Source: Prorocentrum cordatum (Eukaryota > Sar > Dinophyceae > Prorocentrales > Prorocentraceae). From it: a stretch of 64,000 nucleotides of DNA. Position numbers and translations under genes: made by a program. Location: the NCBI GenBank assembly GCA_963575745.1, contig CAUYUJ010003002.1, forward strand, positions 824,403 to 888,402, in the 5' to 3' direction. Below, in pieces: positions 49,917-60,500 of this stretch (position 1 is its first letter; each line of letters begins with the position of its first letter). A model generated the notes under the pieces. The model saw nothing but the letters and a program-made list of their open reading frames with translations. It was not told the origin of the DNA and made no database searches.

Positions 49917-50146
49917 AGAGGCCTCCTGAATGGGGTCGGAGTAGGTGGTGTCGGAGGATCGCGCCGCATCGCTGTATCGCCGATGCATCGGCGATGCATC
50001 GGCAATGCACTGGCGACGTCGGTCCATCCATCGGCGACGTCGGCGTGGAGCAAATCGGGCTCCACATCGGCGATGCATCGCCGATGTATCGGCGATGCGG
50101 CACGATCCTCCGACCCCATCTGCTCCGACCCCATCTGGGGGGCCTT
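49917..50146. mobile_element. foldback (MITE-like) element family A, copy 2
   Basis: Left arm AGAGGCCTCCTGAATGGGGT..GTCGGAGGATCGCGCCGCATCG; right arm CGATGCGGCACGATCCTCCG..GACCCCATCTGGGGGGCCTT. Arms of about 75 bp are near-perfect inverted repeats. The centre is rich in GCATCGGCGATGCATCGGC, itself palindromic. Confidence 0.75.
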
Positions 50147-50149
50147 GAC

Positions 50150-50340
50150 TCGCTCTGCCTCCGGACATTGCCCGCTTTTCGTCAGGCCGCGTTGGACGCG
50201 AGCCAGTCCACCGCGGCCTCCACCGACGAGCAGCGCAGGGCCGCGGCCTCCGCCTGTGTGGGCGGGCGGAGGGCGTGCCGCGTCGAGGCGCGGGTGAACG
50301 ACTACCGCCCCCGGGGGCCTCTCGGGAGCGCCAGGGGAGC
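50150..50340 (+). CDS. exon-like island, hypothetical
   Basis: Plus-strand frame LRTLPAFRQAALDASQSTAA, then STDEQRRAAASACVGGRRAC and RVEARVNDYRPRG, directly after a foldback element. It is Ala/Arg-rich and helical in appearance, with no low-complexity codon run. No splice sites or domain are clear, and minus-strand frames across the same bases are also open because of the GC content. Confidence 0.2.
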
Positions 50341-50640
50341 CCCCACATGGCGATGATAGTATCCCAGACATGATCGCGTCGTAAAACAATCAGGATGGGA
50401 GGTCTTTGGCCATTTTCGGTCTCGAGGGGCCCTCGCTGGGCCTCGGGAGCGTCAAAAAGTGGCTCAGGATGACAAGCTCGTCCCGGGGAAAGGGTCGGGA
50501 CTTCCAGGGACCCCGTGTTGGAAAAAACCAAGAGTCGCACGTCTGGGATCATTTTTCTGCAAGCGCTGACCGTTCAGCACGGCTTCTGCGGGTTCGACAC
50601 GCGGCGGTCGTCTGCCCACGACGCGACTGGTCTCACGCCA
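50341..50640. other. spacer, inverted fragment of the GACGTCGTGATTTT family
   Basis: GGGGAAAGGGTCGGGACTTCC and GATCGCGTCGTAAAACAATC are reverse-complement relatives of 12.22 and 46.57 kb. No gene recognised. Confidence 0.4.
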
Positions 50641-51655
50641 ACCGGCACTGCCGTGGTGCACGAGGTCGTGGTCGTGGTCGCCGGTCAAGGACGAGGTCGT
50701 GGTCGTGGTCGTCGTCGTCTTGTCGTCGTCGTGGTCGTCGTCGTCTCTCCGTCGTCGCTCGTCGTTCATCGTTCGTCGTCGTCGTCCGTCGTCGTCCGAG
50801 GTCGTGTCCGTCGTCGTCGTCGTCGTCGTCGTCGTGTTCGCCATTGTTGTCGTTGTTTTGTCGTTCGTCGTTGTGGTTTTGGTTGTTCTCTTCGTCGTGG
50901 TCGTCTTCGTGGTCGTCGTCATTGTCCTCGTCCGACATTGCCGTCGTCAGTCGTAGTCGTCGGCGTCGCTCGTCGTCCGTCGTCGTCGTACGTTATCTCC
51001 CGTCGTCGTCCGACGTCGTCCTCCGTCGTCGTCGTGGTCGTCGTCGTCGATGGTCCTCGTCGTCGTCGCCGCCGTCGTCGTCGTCGTCGTCATCGTCGTC
51101 GCCTTGTCGTCGTCGTCTTCGTGGTCGTCGTGGTTGTCATCGTCGTGTTCGTGGTCGTCGTCGTCGGTGTCGTCGTCGTCGCGTTCGTGTTCGTGGTCGT
51201 GGTCGTGGTCGTGGTCGTCGACGTCTTGTCGTCGTCTTCCGACGTCGTTGTCTTGTCGCTTCGTCGTCGCTTGTCGTTCATCGTTCGTCGTCGTCGTCAG
51301 TCGTCGTCCGTCGTCGTCCGTCGTCGTCGTCCGTCGTCGTCGTGTTCGCCATTGTCGTAGTTGTTTTGTCGTTCGTCGTCGTGGTTTTGGTTGTTGTCTT
51401 CGTCGTGGTCGTCTTTGTGGTCGTCGTCGTCGTTGTCCTCGTCCGACGTTGTCGTCGTCGTCAGACGTCGTCGTCGTCGTCTTCGACGTCGTCGGCATCG
51501 CCTTGTCTTCGTCGTCGTCGTCGGCGTAGTCGTCGTCGTTGTCGTCGTCGTGTTCGTCGTCGTCGTCGTCGTCGGTGTCCTCGTCGCGGTCGCGGTCGCG
51601 GTCGTAGTCGCGGTCGTGGTCGTGGTCGTGGTCGTCGTCGTCTTGTCATCGTCGT

Positions 51656-51695
<40 letters not shown>

Positions 51696-51783
51696 GGTCG
51701 TCGTGGTCGTCGTCGCGTTCGTCGTCGTCGGTGTCCTCGTCGTCGCGGTTGTGATCGTGGTCGTGGTCGTACTCGTCGTCGTC
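50640..51783 (+). repeat. (CGTCGT)n/(CGTGGT)n repeat block, 1.1 kb
   Basis: Degenerate 3-bp and 6-bp repeats of CGTCGT with GTGGTCGTGG and TTGTCGTTCGTCG interruptions. Contains two similar ~550-bp halves (GTTTTGTCGTTCGTCGT at 50,854 and 51,363). Val-, Ser-, Arg- or Asp/Thr-rich frames are shadows. Confidence 0.95.
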
Positions 51784-51951
51784 GTCCGCCTGCTGCTCCG
51801 AGAAGCCGAGCTCCCGCAGGCGAGCGGCGAGCCCAGGCGAAGCCTCCAGCCGCAGGTGGCAGGGGTCGTCGCCTGGCGGCGGCCGCGGTCGCCGCGAACG
51901 CTCGCCCAGTCGAGCCTGCCCCTCATTCGCTGCTGGCCCCGAGCCGAGCAC
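51783..51951 (-). CDS. exon-like island next to the (GTC)n tract, hypothetical
   Basis: Minus-strand open frame reading PPPGDDPCHLRLEASPGLAA and RLRELGFSEQQADDDDEYDH, continuing into Asp/His runs encoded by the (GTC)n tract. The first part has normal complexity and ends in an LRELGF helix-like segment. If real, the repeat tract would encode a poly-acidic tail. The function is not recognised, and it could also be unique sequence that is open by chance. Confidence 0.25.
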
Positions 51952-52168
51952 GAGGGGGAACGATTGGGGAATGGCTTAGGCGAAACTCGGGGGCCGCAAA
52001 CCCGTGTGGTGATGGACCGCGTGGTGACCTCGGAGTCCCCAACGACCTCACTGCGCGGTCCGTCACCGCACGGTTTCGGGACCTCGGAAGCCCCCGTCGC
52101 CCGAGACGTCCACGGAGAACGACCCGAGTTCCAAAACAGTGCGGTCACCCCGAATCCCCATTGACTCA

Positions 52169-52197
52169 CCACACGGTGTGGTCACCACACCGTGTGG
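52169..52197. repeat. 29-bp palindrome CCACACGGTGTGG..CCACACCGTGTGG
   Basis: Near-perfect dyad around GTCAC. Related GTGTGGTGA and GTGGTGACC words lie at 52,003-52,035. Confidence 0.85.
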
Positions 52198-52234
52198 CGA
52201 AAACCGAAGCTGGGTGCAGTGCAGAATCGGACCG

Positions 52235-52375
52235 GGATCAATCGGGGATCTCCGAGACCTGGCGATTATGGAGGATGTATCGGGCGCCGCGGCCAGTCTA
52301 GAGCGCTCCAAAACGCTCCCTGAGAATTGCGGAACGCTCTGAAACCACTTATCCCAGTCATAGCCCCGCCAGGCT
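52235..52375 (+). repeat. GGAACGCTC family, copy 4
   Basis: GGGGATCTCCGAGACCTGGC, GGAGGATGTATCGGGCGCCG, GCGGAACGCTCTGAAACCAC and TTATCCCAGTCATAGCCCC. Confidence 0.7.
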
Positions 52376-52714
52376 GGCTCAAGGCGGGGGGATAGACCCG
52401 CGATGGGCCTCCGACTGCGAAGCGGCAGCGTTCCGGGCGGGGAGGGATACTACCATCACGCCCCTGTCGGTGAGTAGTGGGCGCTTGGGGGTCGATGCGC
52501 ACCCCCCCCTTCCCTGAGCCTATCCCCTGGTTGCTTTCGGGTCATAACTCGTGCCTCCGGAAGCCGTTCAGAACGATTCGGGCACCCACGGACCGCTCTC
52601 GGCGAGGCGCAGCTGCTGCACGGCATGCCGAGGCTGAAAGACCGCCGAGAGCAGGCGAACCCGTCCGAAAACCTTGAACCTCGAGCTCCCCCCTGCGCCT
52701 ATCTTTGGCGGCGC
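52376..52714. other. unique spacer
   Basis: No gene recognised. Confidence 0.4.
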
Positions 52715-52848
52715 ACACGAGGGGGCAGGGGGGAGGTGGAAAAGCTTCTTGGAATGAGGCTGCTTCGTAGAATGCGCCGGCCTTGCATCTATAGAGAAGG
52801 CCCGCGCCTTCTAAGAACGAGGGGTGCTTCTAAGAAGCATGTTTGTCC
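52715..52848. mobile_element. foldback (MITE-like) element family B, copy 3
   Basis: GGAAAAGCTTCTTGGAATGA, GCTTCGTAGAATGCGCCGGC, CCTTGCATCTATAGAGAAGG and GTGCTTCTAAGAAGCATG; central region nearly identical to copy 2. Confidence 0.75.
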
Positions 52849-53200
52849 ATTCTCGCGGGAGCGGCCACAATTTGCTCCCAGCTTCCCTGGAGATCTCTGG
52901 ATTTAACTGGATGTATCTGGACTTGCTCGGATTTGCATCGATTTATTTCGATGTCATTATCTGCACTTGCCTTCTTACATCCATCTTGACCCCCGCAGGT
53001 CGCTTGGCGAGAACTCGTCAAGCCCTTGGGACATCCTCCTCTCGGACGTCGGGAGGTGGGGAGCCAGGGCGGCGGGTCGCGTTTTGCACTGGAGCCGTGT
53101 GGCTCAAGGGGCGCCCGATAGCACGCCCTTGCCGTAGGCCGAGATCGGGGCACGCAAGCGCCAGGACCGACCAGGCTCACATCGCTGGAGGTCTGGGCCG
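52849..53200. other. unique spacer
   Basis: No repeat family or gene recognised. AGCCGTGTGGCTCAAGG at 53,094-53,110 only loosely resembles a leader. Confidence 0.4.
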
Positions 53201-53485
53201 TGGGCGGGACGGGAGGAGGAGGGGAGGGCAGAAGAGATGGGGGGGCGGACGGGAGGATGGGCAGGGGGAGGAGAAAGGGAGGGGGAGAGAGAGGCTGGGA
53301 GCAGGAGGAGCAACTGGTAGAACGCACGTCACTGGTCGGAGGAGGAGCAGGAGGAGGAGGCGGAGGAGGAGGAGGAGGAGGAGGAAGAGGAGGAGGAGAA
53401 GCAGGAGGAGGAGGAGGAACACGAGGAGGACAAGGCAATAGTTCAGAGGAGGGGGGGGGCTTGGGCGAGAGGGAAGGGGAGGGGG
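53201..53485. repeat. (GGA)n-rich polypurine block
   Basis: GGGAGGAGGGGAGGGC and GAGGAGGAGG tracts. Confidence 0.85.
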
Positions 53486-53624
53486 GAAAAGGCGCAACAG
53501 TTCGGACACGTCAGTCTGTCCTGGCGTCGCGGGGCTTGACCGCCGTTCAAGCAAGCCTCACAAAACGGGAGGCGCCGTGGGCGGCGTACTTGTGGGCGGT
53601 CTGCAGGTGGACGCGCCCGCGAGA

Positions 53625-54035
53625 AGGAAAGCTTGTGGACTTAGCAATGCGTTTGAAGCGCGTTCACTTGCTGGTGACGAAGAAAGGCGAGTCCGTGACG
53701 CCAGCAAGGCGCTGCACGATGGTGGTCGTGGGGCCCTTCCGAAATTTGGCGCACCAGCTGCCGGCAACAACGTCGGAGATGCTGAGATCCTCGAAGGCGG
53801 AGTCGCAGAGGAATCGGTGAGCATCCCGCCATTCCGTAACTGTGGCAGCTGCGGTGCGTCACATGGTTGCGGCCATCAGCGCCTCGGTGCCGCGTGGAGT
53901 CTCGATGTTGGTCCAGTCGGGGATGGACAGACCCCCCTTTAGCAAAACGTGGTTTAGTGAAAACGACCTGAGGCCCAAACCTGGCGGGCGCAAGCCTGGA
54001 AAATAACGGCCGCGGCGCCCTCTCGAGAACCGAAA
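53625..54035 (-). pseudogene. unassigned degenerate ORF
   Basis: Minus-strand sequence reads RGRYFPGLRPPGLGLRSFSL and LLKGGLSIPDWTNIETPRGT, hits a TGA, then continues in the same frame as TEWRDAHRFLCDSAFEDLSI, GSWCAKFRKGPTTTIVQRL and SPFFVTSK before another stop. Amino-acid use is protein-like and unlike the surrounding repeats, and the two in-frame stops suggest decay. I do not recognise the family. A retroelement or recombinase relic is conceivable. Confidence 0.3.
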
Positions 54036-54394
54036 ACGGACAATTCACTAATCGACATGTCACTGTTGGGGGTTCTGTCGCCCCCGATCCAGAGCGCCAT
54101 TGCTTGGATGTCGAATTTGTCAAAAATTGTTGGGCGCCATTCTGAAGAGCTTGTGACCGGCTTGTGCCTTTTGGAGAGGGCCGTGCGCGGCGGTCCGCGC
54201 AGCTGTCCGACGCATGATGGGCAGGCAACGGCGGCGACGTTGTAGAGCTTGACGCATTGCGCACTGCCGGAGTGGAGCGTGTGATAGGGTGTGCTTCTTG
54301 ATGCGGCCCGAGCACTTGGCAAATGGTGAGCGTTTTTTTCCCAACCATCCTGTGGTGTTGGGTCCTCGTTCTGAAGAGACAGCGCCCCGCGTCC

Positions 54395-54485
54395 CACCTT
54401 CCTCCTTCCTCGTTCCTCCTCCTTCCTCCTTCCTCCTCCTCCCCCTCCTCCCTCCTCCCCCTCCTCCCTCCTCCCCCTCCTTCCC
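54395..54485. repeat. CTCCTCCTTCC pyrimidine tract
   Basis: CCTCCTTCCTCCTTCC tandem units. Confidence 0.9.
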
Positions 54486-54521
54486 TCTGCTCTCGGCACA
54501 CCTCTCACACGTTTCGTAGCC

Positions 54522-55050
54522 CCCTAGGGAGCTCCACCGAAGGCCCCAGTGGCGCAGTTCGCATGCGGTTCCCCCACCCAGGGCACCGCTTCGTGGCCCC
54601 ATAGGGAGCTCCACCGAAGGCCCCAGTGGCGCAGTTCGCATGCGGTTCCCCCACACAGGGCAGCGTTTCGTGGCCCCATAGGGAGCTCCACCGAAAGCAC
54701 CACTGGGGGTGTTCGCATGCGGTTCCCGTACCCAGGGCAGCGCTTCGTGGCCCCATAGGGAGCTCCACCGAGGGCCCCAGTGGCGCAGTTCGCATGCGGT
54801 TCCCCAGGGCAGGGTTTCGTGGCCCCCTAAGGAGTTCCACCGAAGGCCAGGGCAGCGTTTCGTGGTCGCATAGGGAGCTCCACCGAATGCCCCAGTGGCG
54901 CAGTTCGCATGCGGTTCCCCCGCCCAGGGCAGTGCTTCGTGGCCCCATAGGGAGCTCCACCGAAGGCCCGCCCCAGTGGCGCAGTTCGCATGCGGTTCCC
55001 CCACCCAAGGCAGCGCTTCGTGGCCCCATAAGGAGCCCCGTCGAAAGCGG
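54522..55050 (+). repeat. 77-bp tandem array, about seven copies
   Basis: TAGGGAGCTCCACCGAAGGC, CCCAGTGGCGCAGTTCGCAT and GCGGTTCCCCCACCCAGGGC recur with a 77-bp period; one unit (54,827-54,870) is shortened. Confidence 0.95.
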
Positions 55051-55099
55051 CGCCCACAAAGCGTTACGACTTGCTTATGGCTGGGTCCTTCGCCAGGAT

Positions 55100-55165
55100 A
55101 ATTCCCCATATCCTAAGATGGGGTTCTTGTTCCCCATATCCTAAGATAGGGTTCTTGTTATTACT
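55100..55165 (+). repeat. CCCCATATCC..GATGGGG foldback units
   Basis: Two copies of the unit described at 41,802. Confidence 0.8.
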
Positions 55166-55189
55166 TGGACGCCGCCGACTCTTGAGAAC

Positions 55190-55345
55190 CAGAGAGACCA
55201 CACCTACTCATACATAGACTTACTCTTACTCAGGCCTACTCATACTCATACTCATACCTTCTCATGGTCTGACTTACTCAACACACAGCATGCAGGCCTA
55301 CTCATACTCAGATTTGCTCATGCTGGGACTCCTTCATGCCCAGGC
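55190..55345 (+). repeat. CTCATACTCAGAC minisatellite
   Basis: ACTCATACTCAGACTTACTC-type 12-bp units. A second block is at 55,875-56,160. Confidence 0.9.
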
Positions 55346-55369
55346 TTACTAGTTATGCTCAGACTCGCA

Positions 55370-55830
55370 AGGGGAGCCGCCAGGGGTGTTCTCACGGGCC
55401 CGTTCGCGGCACATCTGTGGGAATGTCTCAAACGGTTTGCTCGTTTTCATGCCCAAAACCGTTTGCTTTCAGAGCAGATTGCGAGGATGTCTCAAGCGGG
55501 GCGCTGGTTTCAGCACCTCTAAGGGGAGCCGCCAAGGGGTAGGACACGGGCCCGTTCGCGGCCAGTTTGTGGGGATGTCTCAAGCGGTTTGCTCGTTTTC
55601 ATGCCCAACATCCTGGGCGTCCAGAGCAGATTTTGAGGATGTCTCAGGCGGGGCGCTGGTTTCAGCACCCTCAAAAGGAGCCGCCAGGGGGTAGGACACG
55701 GGCCCGTTCACTGCCAGTTTGTGGGGATGTCTCGGTTGGCTTGCTCGTGTTCATGCCCAGCATCCTTGGCATTCAAATTTGATCTTGGAGATGTCTCGAA
55801 CGGGGCGCTGGTTTCAGCACCCCTAAGGGA
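55370..55830 (+). repeat. 152-bp satellite, three copies
   Basis: Same unit as 44.85-45.59 kb but more divergent (GGATGTCTCAAGCGGTTTGC, CGGGGCGCTGGTTTCAGCAC). Confidence 0.9.
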
Positions 55831-55874
55831 GCCACGCAGTGAATAGTTATTACTGGGGCGTCGCCGATTCCAAA

Positions 55875-56160
55875 GAGAAAACGCCCACTCATACACAGAC
55901 TTACTCATACTCAGACCTACTCATACTCATACCTTCTCATGGTCTGACTTACTCAACACACAACATGCAGGCCTATTCATACTCAGACTTACTCATGCTG
56001 GGGCTCCTTCATACCCAGACTTACTCATACCCAGATTCTTTCCCATACCTGCTCATACACCGACTTACTCACACTCATACCTACACATACTCAGACTTTC
56101 TCATAATCTGAGTTACCCAACGCACGGACTGAAACCTACTCGTATTCAGACCCCATCGTA
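55875..56160 (+). repeat. CTCATACTCAGAC minisatellite, second block
   Basis: ACTTACTCATACTCAGACC units within the satellite region. Confidence 0.9.
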
Positions 56161-56194
56161 TTCGGACTCGCGAAACAAAAAACGCCAGGGGTGT

Positions 56195-57125
56195 TTTCAC
56201 GGGCCCGTTCGCGGCAAGTTTGTGGGGATGTGTCAAGCGGTTTGCTCGTTTTCATACCCAACATCCTTAACTGTCAATGCAGATTGTGAAGATGGCTCAG
56301 GCGGGGCGCTGGTTTCAGCACCCCTTTCGCGGCCAGGTTGTGGAGATGTCGCAGGTGTCGCAGGCGGTTTGATCGTTTGCATGCCCACCATCCTTGGCGG
56401 TCAGAGCAGATTTTGAGGATGTCTCAGGCGGGGCGCTGGTTTCAGCACCCCTCCAAAGGGGCCGCCACGGGGTAGGACACGGGCCCGTTCGCGGCCAGTT
56501 TGTGGGATGTCTCAAGCGGTTTGCTCGTTTTCATGCCCAACATCCTTGGCTTTCCGAGCAGATCTTGAAGATGTCTCACGCGGGGCGCTGGTTTCAGCAA
56601 CCCTAAAAAAACACCAGGGGGTAGGACACTGGCCCGTTCGCAACCAGTTTGCGGGGGATGTCTCCGGCGGTTTGCTCGTTTTCATGCCCAACATCCTTGG
56701 TGTTCAAAGCAACTGTTGCGGATGCCTCAGGCGGGGCGCTGGTTCCAACACCCCCGGGGGGAGCCGCCAGGGGTGTTTTCACAGGCACGTTCGCGGCCAG
56801 TTTGTGGGGATGTCTCAAGCGGTTTGCTCGTTTTCATGCCCAACACGTCAGAGGAGATTCTGAGGATGTCTCAGGCGGTGCGTTGATTTCAACACCCCTA
56901 GAAGAAGCCGCCAGAGGGGTAGGACGCGGACCCGTTCGCAACCAGTTTGGGGGGATGTCTCAGGCGGTTTGCTCGTTTTCATGCCCAACATCCTGGGCGT
57001 CCAGAGCAGATTTTGAGGATGTCTCAAGCGGGGCGCTGGTTTCAGCATTTCCATGGAGAACCACACGGGCCCGTCCGCGGCAATTTTGCGGGGATGTCTC
57101 AAGCGGTTTGCTCGTTTTCATACTG
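56195..57125 (+). repeat. 152-bp satellite, about six divergent copies
   Basis: Units with indels. GGGCCCGTTCGCGGCCAGTT and TTTGCTCGTTTTCATGCCCA are the best-conserved parts. Confidence 0.9.
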
Positions 57126-57235
57126 CGAGGAAGGAGATGAGGCGTGCTGTTCCCTAGGGTCGTGCTCGGGTACGAACCCTCAGGGACGCACGGAGGAAGG
57201 AGTCGAGGCGTGCTGGTCCCTTGGGTCGTGCTTTG
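57122..57235 (+). repeat. ~60-bp direct repeat, two copies
   Basis: GAGGAAGGAGATGAGGCGTG..GGGTCGTGCT and GAGGAAGGAGTCGAGGCGTG..GGGTCGTGCT. Confidence 0.85.
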
Positions 57236-57825
57236 ATTCCGCTGACACAAATTCGGAGCACGTCATGTTAATAAATGCATGCGCGTGGTGGATGTGCACC
57301 TGCGCTGCGAGCGCGTATGCTCGCCGCTCACATGGACGCGCTCGTGGAGCAAACACTTATCATAGACAAATGCTCGCCGTGGCACTATCATACAACATGA
57401 TATGCACATATGGCCTTGTGTGGCTAAACGCTCGTCTTACACCACTGTCAACTATCCTGAAACATATGCACATTACCACTGGCTGAGGAGGGCACGGCCT
57501 GGCAGCTGAGGAGGGGGAGTGAATGGGAGGCTCATCTTCAATCATACTCAACGCTCACTGTGACTCATACTCCCCCACTCGCATTAGGATTCACTCGTCT
57601 TCGTCGGCCCTGTCGCCCATGTGGACGCGCTATTATAGTCAAGCGCTCATGAACAGACGCTCGCCGTGGCATGACATAAAACATGCGATGCACAGATGGG
57701 GAGCTCCACGCAGTGAGTAATTGTTCCCATTTCCGGGTAATGGTCATTACTCAAAAAGGAGGGCGGGGCGGCCGGGAAGGTAATGGTAACGGCGGCCGCG
57801 GCGTGCACCCGCCAGGGTGCGTCCG
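57236..57825. other. spacer with post-satellite module
   Basis: 57,481-57,613 repeats 45.70-45.84 kb. ATGGGGAGCTCCACGCAGTGA (57,697-57,717) also occurs at 44,692-44,712. TCGCCGTGGCA(C/T)(T/G)A recurs at 57,374 and 57,662. Confidence 0.6.
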
Positions 57826-58205
57826 CGCCACCGGCGCATCAATAGCCTGTGCGCGCCACAATTGCGCACGAAAGGCCCAATGCACGCGTGCAACACAGCG
57901 CCGCCTGTGTACACCACAATGCCTCCCTACACTACAACAGCCGCGTGCACCGCAGCATCACGTCGCCCATGTACACCGCCGTGCCTGTGCACGTCGCCTA
58001 TGTACACAGCAATGTTTGTAAACTGCCGCAGCCGTGTGCGCAACAGCGTGTGTACACCACATTGCCGTCGTGCACCAGAGCGCTTGTATACAACATAGCG
58101 ACTGTGTACACCACAGCAACCATGTGCACTGCAACACCTGTGCACGCCACAGTGCCTCCGTACACCACAATGCGCTTGTACACCAGAGCGCCAAACGTGC
58201 CAGCG
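57826..58205 (+). repeat. GTGTACACCACA minisatellite
   Basis: About 28-bp imperfect units containing TGTACACCAC, TGTGCACGCC and CAGTGCCTCC. Confidence 0.85.
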
Positions 58206-58379
58206 AACACAATGATATTTTGCGAAGCTTCTTTGTGTGGCTCAGATTACGGAAGCCCTCAGGGCTCGTCATTCGTCCCCGCCCACTCCTCCTCCACCTC
58301 CTCATCCTCCCCTCCTGCGTTCCTCCTCCTCCCTCTCCTGTTTCTCCCCTCTTTCAACGGTCTCGGCGGCCTTCGTCCA
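58206..58379. other. spacer and CT tract ending the non-LTR element
   Basis: (CTC)n at 58,285-58,350. Confidence 0.6.
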
Positions 58380-59190
58380 GCTCGAGGACGGCGAAGTACA
58401 TGAAGTACCATGAACGGAGGTGGGCCACAATATTGCCGTGGATGCCCTACCTGCCGAGTACCATCCACATCCATGAGCGCACTGAGGTGGGAAAGGCAGC
58501 CGCGACGTCCATGCTGACAAATGCGGGTGCTTCTTGGTCGGCAGAAGGCAGTATGCTGATGCGGCGAACCTTCGTTTTATGGTGACGATGTCTCTTGGGA
58601 GCTGCCGGCCGCTGGCGAAACTCTGCTGCTCGGGAGTGGTTTCGGCGGCCACTTGTGGCAGGGTCTGTTCGTTGCAAAGGCAATGGCCTCGATGTCGGGG
58701 CTTGTCGCCGATGCTGGGCGCAGGCGCTCAAGCGCGCGGGTGCGTTCCGCGTCGCCGTTCTGCTCGCCGTCCTTGGGGGGCGTGGACACGAGGGAATTGT
58801 TTAAGCCGAAGGGGGCGGATGGGGGCCATGATGATGTGGTCGCAGAGCTCTGCTAGCACATCGAAGCTCTTCAGGGTGCAAAGCTATCCGCGGCGTGGAA
58901 GGCCGTCTGGTCCAGGGGCAGCGTCGCCGGCGAAACGGGCGGACTGCTCGAGGCTGGCGGCGTCGGGGGTCGCGATCATCCGCGCGGGCCTCTGCGGGGG
59001 GGGCGCGGTCCAGGTTGGGTGGCGACGGCAGCGTCGTCGACGTGCTTGGCGGCGAAGATCGGCCCCAAGTGGTTCGTGATGGCGACGCGCGTGGCGGCGG
59101 GGTCTCTGAACGTGGTGTTGGCGTTGCCAAGCGGTATCTGGATCCCAGCCACCTCGAACCTCTTCAAGAAAGCTTCCACCATTCACCCTT
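58380..59190 (-). pseudogene. non-LTR retrotransposon reverse transcriptase, N-terminal part
   Basis: Minus-strand RT landmarks in order: a pre-RT segment ATRVAITNHLGPIFAAKHVD (about 59.10-59.04 kb); the fingers motif AAPGPDGLP (58,896-58,922), matching the S-x-PGPDG-(I/L)-P signature; ASGRQLPRDIVTIKRR (about 58.57-58.62 kb), matching the GF-x-x-GR-Q...N-(I/V) region; and motif A FVSMDVAAAFPTSV (58.48-58.52 kb) with its catalytic Asp. These lie in three different frames. Motif B and the F/Y-x-DD box are absent. The fragment stops at a pyrimidine tract. Confidence 0.65.
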
Positions 59191-59837
59191 GCGGCATTTT
59201 TGCGGGAGCGCTGGCGCTATCGATCGCCGAGCTTGACGTAGTTCTCGGCGCGGGCATCTCGTGAATGGGCAAATGTTTTGACTTTTCTCTTCGCCGGAGA
59301 AAGGCCGGCGTGGGTATTGTCGGGGTCTGTCTTGAAGGCGGCGATGTCGATGACTTCCACCCAGCCTTCAGCGACGCGGAAATGCTGTGGCCCTATGGTC
59401 TTGTGGAGGATCAGCTTGCTCGCTAACGCTGTCTTGATGCCATGTCGCCCTCGCGATGCTGCGGATTGCGCGGGCCTCTTGGGGGTTCCTGAGGGCTGGC
59501 TGGACAGATCGGCGGTCTGGATAGAGGTCACCGCGTCGCGCGCGCGTCTAGCGGCCTCGCGCATGAGCATCTTCATCGTGCGCCACTTAGCCGTGACATT
59601 CAAGCTGGACAGGTCGGTCGCGCTCATAGGAGAGAAACATGGTGCTGGTAGTACAGCGAATCGAAAATGCAGGCGGGGGCGCCCCTGTCTCGTTGGTAAC
59701 GCTCGCGTGCAGGGCGGACGCAGAAGTGCATGGCCATGCGGTCGCTGTCCACGCAGTTGGCCCCTCGAGCCGCGCCTCGTTGGCGGTGGGCGCCGCCGTC
59801 TCCAGTGGGGCGCGGCGCGCGCTGGGGAGGGGGGGCA

Positions 59838-60500
59838 TCTGTCGATTCTGGACTCGGTCAGGCAGGTGGTGCACCTGTGAGTGATCGATCGCGCGGTGAT
59901 CCCGACCATGCCCAAAAACATGTTTCGACATAGCGCGGCCTGGAACTGGTGCCTCTGCTCAGCGACGGTGGCAGAATCTGCAAGGGGGCGGAGGCTCATC
60001 GGCGGGTGGTCGAAGATGTTGAGGTCGCCGAAGGCGGTCAGCGCGCGTTCCAGAAGGCGTTCTTCACCGTGTTCGTGCAACGTACGCCGTAGCCGAAGTT
60101 TCGCACGGTCAGCAGGAAGGTGGTCGTGGTCCTAAGTCCTAAGCATTTAGGAGATGTCGTGGCGCCGCTCGATGTCGTTGACTCGGGGCCACGGTGCTCG
60201 CCCCCCGGGGTGGTCGTTCCGAAAAAGCGAAACGGTCGGACTTCGGGTGGGCGGCTCAGCTCGGCCTTGCCAACGGGGGCGAGGAGGCCAACGCCGCCAA
60301 CCGAAAGGTTGTTCGGGACGCCAGACCGGTGCCCGGCTTAAGCGTACTGGGCGGAGTTCGCGAGGGGGTGCATGTCGCACTCGGATCCGTGTCTCATGTA
60401 AGGCGATCGCAGCGCGTTGCCTCATGCGCCACAGGGGGTGGCGGCGTTTGCTTAGACCGTCTCGGTTTGAAGCTACCCTGGTTGTTCCAGAACGCAACGC
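59838..60500 (-). pseudogene. non-LTR retrotransposon endonuclease (EEP) fragment
   Basis: The EEP endonuclease nicks target DNA to prime reverse transcription. Remains of its motifs are readable on the minus strand in two frames: VAFWNNQGSF (60,469-60,498), the N-terminal strand with catalytic-region Asn; FGDLNIFDHPP (about 60,001-60,033), matching the GD-(F/W)-N metal/phosphate motif; and ITHRCTTCLTESRIDR (59,839-59,886), matching the T-x-x-x...SRIDR motif. The terminal SDH motif is not readable. Frameshifts separate the motifs, so no active protein is encoded. Confidence 0.6.

Noticed and set aside
53094-53110. Second spliced-leader-like sequence AGCCGTGTGGCTCAAGG
   Set aside because: It differs by a deletion and substitutions from the leader core and has no gene-like sequence after it; chance resemblance is likely.
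44845-57125. CRISPR-like direct repeats
   Set aside because: Units are 77-152 bp, contiguous, without unique spacers, in a eukaryotic genome; this is satellite DNA.
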